From an uncultured Lachnospira sp. (GTDB lineage: Bacteria > Bacillota > Clostridia > Lachnospirales > Lachnospiraceae): a stretch of 29,768 nt of DNA. A program made the position numbers and the translations under genes. The stretch is taken from NCBI GenBank assembly GCA_934343805.1, contig CAKRIN010000031.1, forward strand, positions 1 through 29,768. The letters are read 5' to 3'. Of the stretch, positions 1 through 6,700 are shown in pieces; positions within the stretch are counted from its first letter, which is position 1; the number at the start of each line of letters is the position of its first letter. The notes under the pieces are model-generated. The model did no database searches. It was not told where the DNA came from and saw nothing but the letters and a program-made list of their open reading frames with translations.

Positions 1-32
1 ATCTACTGTAACATCCCCAAAACACTGCAAAA

Positions 33-92
33 TCAAGTATTTTTAATCAAGGTTAGTATATTGCCGTGGCAGATGAATAGTATTTTTATCAT
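33..92 (-). pseudogene. Truncated low-molecular-weight protein tyrosine phosphatase start
   Basis: A 19-codon reading frame begins MIKILFICHGNI, the N-terminal strand and start of the catalytic P-loop (CxGNxCRS) of low-molecular-weight protein tyrosine phosphatases. After CHGNI the similarity stops, before the second Cys and the essential Arg, and the frame ends at TGA 33-35. An intact ribosome-binding site (AAGGAG, plus-strand 103-108) sits 10 bases upstream of the ATG, so this is the 5' end of a real gene cut by deletion or recombination. No activity is possible because the phosphate-binding loop is incomplete. The identification rests on only twelve residues plus the RBS, so it is moderate in strength. 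Confidence 0.5.
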
Positions 93-261
93 AGTTATCA
101 AACTCCTTCACAAGTCATCAAGGTCTTATATTTCCCAGCTTTTCTTGACTCTACTATATTTTCATGTTTTACAAGATAATTTAATCTCTTAAATTGCCGT
201 AGTAACTAAATATCGTATTAACAAGCCAATCAAATAAATTTCAATGAGTACAAATAGATTA
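93..261. other. AT-rich intergenic stretch, no gene seen
   Basis: No coding frame with a ribosome-binding site and no strong hairpin is visible between the phosphatase fragment and the first antitoxin gene. I see no clear rho-independent terminator for the toxin-antitoxin operon here. Confidence 0.5.
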
Positions 262-552
262 TTAGATATTCCGCTTTGGCACAAACTCAATCTTAAGAGC
301 CATTCCCATGCCGTCCGCTAATCTTTTAAGCAAATTAACAGAAGGGTTCCGTGTTCCATTCTCAAGCTTGCTGATATCTGCCTGATTAATACCAGTGCGT
401 TCAGCCAATTCCTTCTGTGTCATGTTCTGAGAAGTACGAGCATCTACGATAGCCCTTATAACGTCCATCTCTGGCTGAATTGCATCATATTCTTTTTTAA
501 ATTCTTCATCCTGTAATTGCTTAGAAAGCATATCATCAAATGTTCTCATCAC
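262..552 (-). CDS. higA: HigA-like XRE antitoxin of TA module 1
   Basis: A 96-residue protein with a Cro/C1-type helix-turn-helix from about residue 34 to 90; the segment TQKELAERTGINQADISKLE is the recognition unit. It should bind and neutralise the upstream RelE/HigB-like toxin and repress their shared promoter. Toxin-first order with overlapping reading frames (536-552) is the hallmark of higBA modules and implies translational coupling. The start is either GTG at 550-552 or ATG at 547-549, since the AAGGG ribosome-binding site suits both. The long N-terminal helix before the HTH probably contacts the toxin. Family assignment is strong; the specific HigA name is by organisation. Confidence 0.85.
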   Translation of the reverse strand: MMRTFDDMLSKQLQDEEFKKEYDAIQPEMDVIRAIVDARTSQNMTQKELAERTGINQADISKLENGTRNPSVNLLKRLADGMGMALKIEFVPKRNI

Positions 553-901
553 TCATCACCCTTTCTATGAAATCCTTTCGCCTATCCTTTGCAATCTGTA
601 TCTCTTCTTTTGGAGTTTTCTGTGTCTTTTTAATAAAACCATTCGTCAATATTATTTTCCCCTCATAATAGAAAAAATATAAGACTCTGGTGATATCACT
701 TCCAAATTTACAACGCAATTCAAATATTCCGTCATCCAAATGCTTACTATATGGTTCTCTAAGCATATTCCCCTTTTCTTGAAGAATTCCCAATAATCCA
801 AATATCTTAGCTCGCATCTTAGGATTAACAGAATCCAGAAATTCTTCTACTGGAACCTCGCCATTTTTCTTTTCATATGCAATCAATTTAAATTCTGTCA
901 T
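536..901 (-). CDS. higB: HigB/RelE-superfamily toxin (phage Gp49-like), TA module 1
   Basis: A 121-residue basic protein of the phage-derived Gp49-like/HigB family (RelE superfamily). Diagnostic stretches are the VEEFLDSVNPKMRAKI helix, DGIFELRCKFGSDITRVLYFF (the central strands with conserved Arg) and a Lys-rich C-terminus (FIKKTQKTPKEEIQIA). Members are ribosome-dependent mRNA interferases. ATG at 899-901 is preceded by AGGAGA. The gene overlaps the antitoxin by about 17 bases and is driven by a consensus promoter only about 20 bases upstream. Complete by length; catalytic activity is inferred from the family. Confidence 0.85.
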   Translation of the reverse strand: MTEFKLIAYEKKNGEVPVEEFLDSVNPKMRAKIFGLLGILQEKGNMLREPYSKHLDDGIFELRCKFGSDITRVLYFFYYEGKIILTNGFIKKTQKTPKEEIQIAKDRRKDFIERVMSDENI

Positions 902-918
902 ATAATCTCCTCTGTAAT

Positions 919-947
919 ATTATATGGTATATATGCCATATTGTCAA
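919..947 (-). promoter_or_regulatory. Consensus sigma-A promoter of TA module 1 with embedded operator
   Basis: On the minus strand a perfect TTGACA (-35, 942-947) is followed by a 17-base spacer and a perfect TATAAT (-10, 919-924). A near-palindrome with arms ATATGG (922-927) and CCATAT (936-941) fills the spacer and overlaps the -10, the expected position for autorepression by the HTH antitoxin. Predicted transcription start is near 912, giving a leader of only about 11 bases that is almost entirely ribosome-binding site. Confidence 0.75.
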
Positions 948-1003
948 TTATCCATTTAATGTAATCATACTTAACCACTTTTCTAAATATATATCCAGCA
1001 AGC

Positions 1004-1051
1004 AAAAATACACCATTAGAATACTATTCCTACCAATATCCTAACGGTGTA
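1004..1051 (-). terminator. Terminator after the XRE gene / TA module 2 transcript
   Basis: Inverted arms at 1009-1019 and 1041-1051 match at 10 of 11 positions around a 21-base loop, and the minus strand then reads TTTTTG. It lies 34 bases after the stop codon of the XRE gene at 1085. The large loop is unusual but the T-run and position fit a rho-independent terminator. Confidence 0.6.
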
Positions 1052-1084
1052 TTTAATATTTGTAATTGAATTTGTAATTCAATC

Positions 1085-1420
1085 TTATGCAACCTGATTA
1101 TTTTTTAAAATCTTATAATACTCACTAATTCTTCTTATCTGCGCTTCATTGTATTGGTCAACATAATTAAAATAAGCTGACTGTCTGCTGCCACATACAA
1201 TGCAATCCATCGGCATCTTAAACAGTTCACTTAATGCATATAAATTATCAACTGTTGGCATACTAACCCCATTAAACCAACGATATACACTTTGCACACA
1301 TCCAAGTTCAAGATATTGCTGAACATCTTTTGCCGTCAGTCCCTGACGCTCCATAATTTTTCTTATATTAATCCCAGTTTCTCTTTTATCAATTATTGGA
1401 AACATATCCCCTCCATACAT
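1085..1420 (-). CDS. Small XRE-like HTH regulator
   Basis: A protein of up to 111 residues whose middle (INIRKIMERQGLTAKDVQQY through VDNLYALSELFKMPMDCIV) has the spacing of a Cro/C1 helix-turn-helix with the usual 'tryptophan-Phe-Asn-Gly' loop (RWFNGVSMPT). Many Firmicutes carry such short regulators in accessory regions; the target is unknown. Two starts are possible: ATG 1418-1420 with a weak AAAGG, or ATG 1403-1405 placed 4 bases after a strong GGAGG, giving 106 residues; I slightly favour the second. It follows the broken flavodoxin gene by 29 bases and is probably co-transcribed with it. Confidence 0.75.
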   Translation of the reverse strand: MYGGDMFPIIDKRETGINIRKIMERQGLTAKDVQQYLELGCVQSVYRWFNGVSMPTVDNLYALSELFKMPMDCIVCGSRQSAYFNYVDQYNEAQIRRISEYYKILKNNQVA

Positions 1421-1449
1421 AATGATGTTACCTTTAATTTATTATTTCA

Positions 1450-1990
1450 TCACTCCATCGCCAATCCCAGCCGATAAGCCTCATCCAACCCATCAGTGTT
1501 CCTGACATCTCCTTTATCCTTAGCACCTCTGACCAGCACCATTCCCGCATCTTCAAGCTTGAAGAAATTAAGCACAAGCTGATACTGTATCTTAATTGAA
1601 TCAAATAATTCTGGCAAAACTGCTGCCCCAACAAGTATCAATGCCAGCTTCTTGACTTTAAAATCATTTCTCATAGGAGTATGTAACCTGTCGATAATTG
1701 CTTTAAGCTGCGCACTCACTCCATAAAAATACACGGGCGAAGCAACGACAATCACATCAGCACATTTTAACTTATCATAGACCGCCTGCATGTCGTCTTG
1801 CTGAAAACATTCATGCCCCGCCCTGTCAAAGCACGAATTGCAGCCAATGCATGGATTGACCTTATAATCCGCCACCGAAACGACTTCTACATTATTATTC
1901 TTTTCCGCACCTTTAACAAATGCGTCAAACCAACAGGTCAGTATTGCCACCCTTACGCGGACTGCCTGACAAAACAATAATATTGCTCAT
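1450..1990 (-). pseudogene. Flavodoxin-family NAD(P)H-dependent FMN reductase, frameshifted
   Basis: The gene starts at ATG 1988-1990 behind AAGGAGG and encodes MSNIIVLSGSPRKGGNTDLL, the classic SGSPRKxGNT FMN-phosphate loop. After 21 codons it hits TGA. Removing one T (one extra A in the plus-strand run 1927-1929) restores GTT GAC GCA TTT (VDAFVKGAE) and continuous similarity to the end: CIGCNSCFD (two Cys typical of iron-sulfur flavoprotein-like reductases), ADVIVVASPVYFYGVSAQLKAIIDR (flavin and dimer region), stop at 1450. So all parts are present but in two frames. Either a recent inactivating frameshift or a sequencing error. It follows TA module 2 by 23 bases, suggesting read-through transcription. 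Confidence 0.8.
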
Positions 1991-2013
1991 GAAAATCCTC
2001 CTTATGTAAATTC

Positions 2014-3066
2014 TTATACAGTAATTACATAATGTTCCTTCAATTCATTTAACATATTGTACTCAATACAGCCTTCATTCTGTAATCGTCCAACAACAAT
2101 TCCCGGAGCAATTCTATTCTCTTTTGCAAATCTTTTTACACTTGCAACCGAAAAATTCTGTCTTTCTTTAAACATTTTAAATGCCTCTAATGGAATCAAT
2201 TCATCTCTTGACCATACATCTGCATCCTGTTCATCCTGTTCCGTTGTTCCACCATTTTTCCCCACATGTCCAAGAATAATGTGTCCAAGTTCATGGAACA
2301 GACTAAACCAGAATTTATCTGCATCCTTGCCTCTTGCTGTTAATCCAACAACAATCTTATTCCCATCTATAAATGTAGCGCCTTGTAAAAATGAACCTTT
2401 CAAATGTGGTAAAAATACCAATGCAACTCCATTTTCTGCAAGCAATGATTTAAGCTCAAAGCAAAAATCTTTTGGTTTTTTTAAAGTCATCTTTCTTATA
2501 TCTGGCATAACACTTATAAGACCTTTAATATTAATTGGTTTCGTTTCTATGCCACATGCCTGAATTTTAGCTTCCTGTGTCCATGCTAGCAAAGCCAAAT
2601 CACTCTTATCTGTCACTGCAAGTCTTCTGCATGCAATTCTTGTAATCTGTGTATTCTCTAACAATGACAAGCTAACCACTTCAAAATACTTTCTAAGATT
2701 AATAACTTTTTCCTTAGAATTCCTTGTTTGTGGTATCCAGCCTAACTTAGCCATCTCACTATATGGAAATTGTCTAGCCAAATTCTCATCCGCATCCATA
2801 GCCTTTTCCGCTGCAATCTTTATAAGTTTTTCTCTATATATTGCCTCCAAATTATTCCAAAACCTTGCTGGCACACCAAGCACTATTTCCAATCTAACAG
2901 CCACCTCAGGTGTCAACTGAACCTCTCCATTAATGAGTTTGCTGACATGTTTCTCTGACATATCAATTCTTACAGCAAACTCTTTCTGACTCATCCCCCT
3001 GTCGTTAAGCTGTTCTTTTATTGTTGCTCCTGGTGGCGTTGCAATTATACTGCGACTTCTCACCAT
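2014..3066 (-). CDS. higA: HigA-like antitoxin fused to an M78 (ImmA/IrrE) metallopeptidase
   Basis: 350 residues in two parts. Residues about 10-75 form a HigA-type HTH (PPGATIKEQLNDRGMSQKEF, ending in the HigA-typical LGVPARFWNNLEAIYREKL). Residues about 210-300 form an M78 zinc-peptidase core: HELGH at 258-262 with a probable third ligand Glu279 (E-x-x-A). M78 proteases in ImmA/IrrE cleave DNA-binding repressors, so the protein may bind the operator and control its own or another regulator's turnover. ATG at 3064-3066 follows AGGAGG, 26 bases after the toxin gene. Toxin-first order supports a higBA module. Protease activity is inferred. Confidence 0.85.
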   Translation of the reverse strand: MVRSRSIIATPPGATIKEQLNDRGMSQKEFAVRIDMSEKHVSKLINGEVQLTPEVAVRLEIVLGVPARFWNNLEAIYREKLIKIAAEKAMDADENLARQFPYSEMAKLGWIPQTRNSKEKVINLRKYFEVVSLSLLENTQITRIACRRLAVTDKSDLALLAWTQEAKIQACGIETKPINIKGLISVMPDIRKMTLKKPKDFCFELKSLLAENGVALVFLPHLKGSFLQGATFIDGNKIVVGLTARGKDADKFWFSLFHELGHIILGHVGKNGGTTEQDEQDADVWSRDELIPLEAFKMFKERQNFSVASVKRFAKENRIAPGIVVGRLQNEGCIEYNMLNELKEHYVITV

Positions 3067-3092
3067 TTTGCTACCTCCTATTCATATTCCAA

Positions 3093-3389
3093 CTAATGAT
3101 AATCCACTATTTCCATAATATGTGCAATCTGAACCACATCACCATGTTTCTCAAACACCAATCTGTATGGATGAACTAAATCAACTGCATACTGCCCTTT
3201 CCTATTATTTGATAGTTGATGGCATCTACCAATATGACACTGAATCATCTCTTCTACTGTATCCGCAGCTCTAATCTGATCCAGACGCATATGTATTTTC
3301 TCAGACATCTCATTTCCATAGGTTCTATCGGCAGCTTTAGCATCCATACAAATATTCTTAATTTTCTTATCTTTGTATGTAATATCCAA
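3093..3389 (-). CDS. higB: HigB-like toxin (plasmid maintenance killer family), TA module 2
   Basis: 98 residues with the HigB/PemK-independent killer-protein pattern: a basic first helix (YKDKKIKNICMDAKAADRTYG), a middle helix (MRLDQIRAADTVEEM), then the conserved GRCHQLSNNRKGQYAVDLVHPYRLVFE core and a terminal I-x-E-I-V-D-Y-H. Members are ribosome-associated mRNA endonucleases. The start is TTG at 3387-3389, fixed by GAGGTGG four bases upstream; no ATG fits. The gene sits just downstream of a long perfect inverted repeat that is the likely operator. Confidence 0.85.
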   Translation of the reverse strand: MDITYKDKKIKNICMDAKAADRTYGNEMSEKIHMRLDQIRAADTVEEMIQCHIGRCHQLSNNRKGQYAVDLVHPYRLVFEKHGDVVQIAHIMEIVDYH

Positions 3390-3400
3390 TGAACCACCTC

Positions 3401-3437
3401 TTAATATAAATTTACCTTTGTGGTAAATTTATATTAA
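3401..3437. promoter_or_regulatory. 16-bp perfect inverted repeat, probable operator of TA module 2
   Basis: Arms 3401-3416 and 3422-3437 are exact reverse complements separated by 5 bases (TTTGT), ending 12 bases before the TTG start of the toxin gene. The AT-rich arms contain TATATT/TATAAA-like hexamers that could serve as the -10. Position and symmetry fit a dimeric HTH antitoxin binding site; it could also form a hairpin in the leader RNA and overlap the ribosome-binding site. Confidence 0.6.
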
Positions 3438-3512
3438 CATTCGCAAGATTATCCCGTGTCATCTGCTGATGCAGGTCAAAGTGACCAGATGTATGTACAC
3501 AAGTCAATGTAA

Positions 3513-3542
3513 CGCTAAATAAAATAGTGGATTTATTTAGCG
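3513..3542 (-). terminator. Hairpin closing the four-gene helicase operon
   Basis: Perfect 11-bp arms (3513-3523 and 3532-3542, CGCTAAATAAA and complement) with an 8-base loop lie one base after the stop codon of the 65-aa gene. The following minus-strand bases (TTACATTG) lack a strong T-run, so it is a weak intrinsic terminator or an mRNA-stabilising hairpin. Confidence 0.5.
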
Positions 3543-3543
3543 C

Positions 3544-3741
3544 TTACGATAAAACATATTTTAACCTGGACTTTTTAGGAATATAATATATGTCCTCTTC
3601 ATATTTTTCTATCTGCTTTTCTTCGCAAAATCTTTTCATTTCCTCACTAATTGCTGCAAGGGACATTCCATCAATCTTCATATCAGAAAGAAAGATAGGC
3701 TCTGCTTCTTGATAATTTTTGATTATGTATTTATATACCAT
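3544..3741 (-). CDS. 65-aa protein like the N-terminus of AbiEi/DUF6088 antitoxins
   Basis: A short frame starting at ATG behind AAAGGAGG, 29 bases after the giant helicase. The pattern (KNYQEAEPIFLSDMKIDG, then SLAAISEEMKRFCEEKQIEKY, then DIYYIPKKSRLK) matches the N-terminal winged-helix of AbiEi-type (DUF6088) regulators, where a basic IYY-P-KKSR turn follows the recognition region. Normal members are about 200 residues, so this is either a truncated remnant or a minimal DNA-binding protein. Good RBS and tight spacing suggest it is expressed with the operon. The family call is tentative. Confidence 0.5.
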   Translation of the reverse strand: MVYKYIIKNYQEAEPIFLSDMKIDGMSLAAISEEMKRFCEEKQIEKYEEDIYYIPKKSRLKYVLS

Positions 3742-3770
3742 TTGCAGAGCCTCCTTTCCTTCACGCTTTA

Positions 3771-6700
3771 TCAGATTTCATCTAATATTTTTTGTACTGC
3801 ATATGGTTTAGCGTATTTAATATATGCATCGCTAACATATATTTTTTCTTTATCTCTTGGTTCTACTAACATAGCAGGATATACAACCACCTGCTTTTTA
3901 TGTTTACTATTTTCTACCCATATATCAGTATCATCAAGCCTAATCTTACATCCTGATAAATTTAAAATATCTTTTAATGGATAGAGATACCTTTTTTGTA
4001 ATTCCAGATTAATATCATTAGTAACTTTTCCGTATTCGCCCCAATTCAATAACTCTAATGCTGCAAATCGATCCAACATTCCATGTACATACTGATTTCT
4101 GTAATGCTTAAGGCAATCATGGCATGCATTACTACATGAACATTCTGTAAGTATTTCACGAGTCAGTTTTAACAATGTATTTATCTCGTTTGCTACATTA
4201 ACAGCGTATCCTGCACCACTAGACAAGCTATCATACAAATATACATCTACATATGTACCCGCCGGATTACTTCTAAGTCTATATCCTGTTACAAGTTCCG
4301 AAAACTCAACATCCAAGTATTTACTTGCCGCAAGTCTCAGCGCCTCTGCAAGCGATTGTGCAGCTCTTGGTAACCATGGATTATCATTTCTTCTTACATC
4401 TATTCTACTGCTATCAATATCAAATTCTAGAACAAGCATGTCTGTAACAAAATCATATCCAAGATTCACATTTTCCCAATCGCTATGCCTGCATTTACCT
4501 CTCGCAAATTTTGTAATATACGGTCTCTGAATATCATCAAGAACATGAGGATCATCACCTGGCATGGCTGCTCCGCAATCTCTGCAGATAATAAAGCCTC
4601 TATTTTCTACACCTTTGTTCATCATAATGATTCTTTGGTTCTTTCTCGATGCCATTCTAATATTCTTTGTACCTTTTACATTAAATATTTCATCCGCTTC
4701 TGGTAATGTAGAATATAACGGTTGTTGCACCGCTGTATATTCCTCTGATATTTGAACATCTGGAATAGATTTCGCATTTTTCGGAGCAAATCCCCAAGGG
4801 CGTAGCATATTTCTTGCTAATTCTAATTTATCATTGCCACAAAATGGACATTTTCTCACGTGTTCTTCTTCAAGCCCAAACCATCCACATTCAGCGCATG
4901 TAAGTACAGACTTAATATAATTTCTATCATCCATATAGGACTTAGCCGGAGATAGTGCTTTTCCTTGTTTCTTTTCGCTTCCCGGATAAAACAATCCACC
5001 TATTTGATATGTTTGTTTATCTACAACAATTGCTCTTCCTGGAGCATACTCACCTATAGCGACATCTAGACCTCTCTCAACCTCGTATTTTGTTCTTCCA
5101 TAGTTATCGGTTATATATGTACTAACAACATTCTTCGGAAATGAATATGTAGGAATAACACCTTCTTCATATAAAGCATCCAATAAAGATTTAATTTCCA
5201 CATTTGTTTCATTTTCCTGAGCTCCAAATAGTTCCGGATGATCATCACGTTTTTGCTTCAATAACGACAAATCACTTTCTAAAGAATTAGCAAATTCCAA
5301 ATAGTCAAAATCAACCATTGTCGGAAGCAAAAGATCATCTTTCTTTACTCGGTATTTTTTTGAAAATAAAATGAATTCATCTAAATACTTATCCAAAAAA
5401 TCTACCGCAGGAATAGTATCTAAGCTAGCTCCTATTCCTTGTAAATATTCCTGAAATACAACCATTGCGATATGTCTTTGCATCAACTTTGAACTTTCAA
5501 TATCTATCCATGGTCTTCTAGGATCACCTCTAAACATTGGAACTGGATTATTAAAATATAACGTATCGTGTGGTCCATCTTCACAGAAAGTTACTATTGT
5601 AGAAAGGCTCGCTCCTCGTCTACCTGCACGACCTGCTCTCTGTTGGTAATTTTCACGCATTGGAGGAATATTACGAAGACCAACAGCAACTAACGATCCT
5701 ATATCAATACCAACCTCCATGGTTGTTGTGCTACTTAAAATATCTACCGGCGTCTCATCCTCCTGTATTAAATCTTGAAAACGAAGTTCATATTGCTCTG
5801 TTTTGCTCCATAGATCATCACGTTGATCTTTATGAGAAAGTTGGGCTGTATGCTCTTCTGTATCAATAACGTGAATTGACTTTCCGTCCAATGCATCAAG
5901 TGCTGGTTTTCTCCAAAAATCCAATGCACCATATTCGGCCTTAGAAATAGCATGCATATGTGTTGATCCACAGCTTGGACATCGTTTCTTTATCATATAT
6001 GGAGATATTTCCGAGCACTGTTCACATCGGTACCATTCTTTATCACTATTGAATCTTGGTTTAACCCTAGACAAATCAACATATAATTTTCCATTATCTG
6101 GTTGTGCTGAATCCAGAAAAGCTTCTTTAAGCACTCCCTTCCAAGTAGTCATTTCCTTCGAATCGTCTTCCCATTTCATAATTTCCATAATATTCTTTGA
6201 AAACTTCCACTCTTTATCCAGACCATAGCCACCATAATTAGGTCTGACATTTAATCGGATATTATCCGAAATTGTATGCCCCAGCACTGTTGCTGTATCA
6301 CATGCTGAAATCATCCATGCATTAAAAACTTCTATGAATTCATCCTCATCTATCTTTATCCCAGCTTCCTCTAACGCATCAAGTGCATCAAACAAAGCTT
6401 GTTCTGTCGGTTCAATCCAGCATAATGCGGAATCATATAATGTATTATAGCCACCTGCAAATAATCTGAGCAAGTAATTTTGCATTTGTGTTGGTGCATT
6501 TGCAATTGTAAATCTCGGAATATAATCTCTTCTGCGCTTGATACATCTTTGATAATTACTGAATGCTGTCTTACAATCTTCAGCAAACTTTTCTCTTTCT
6601 GGCTCGTGAAAGATTTGCAAATGCTGCTGTCCTGCCACCAAACAAAAATAGTCATAAAGCGAATTCATTGATTGCTCAACCACTGATTTCTCCATCAGAT

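Noticed and set aside
5..47. Minus-strand frame reading LILQCFGDVTVD at the left edge as the start of a gene
   Set aside because: It resembles the opening of some regulator proteins but has no RBS or good start and only about a dozen residues before the edge.
1434..1634. 66-aa minus-strand frame near the flavodoxin gene
   Set aside because: It overlaps the flavodoxin-type frame, has no RBS and no family features.
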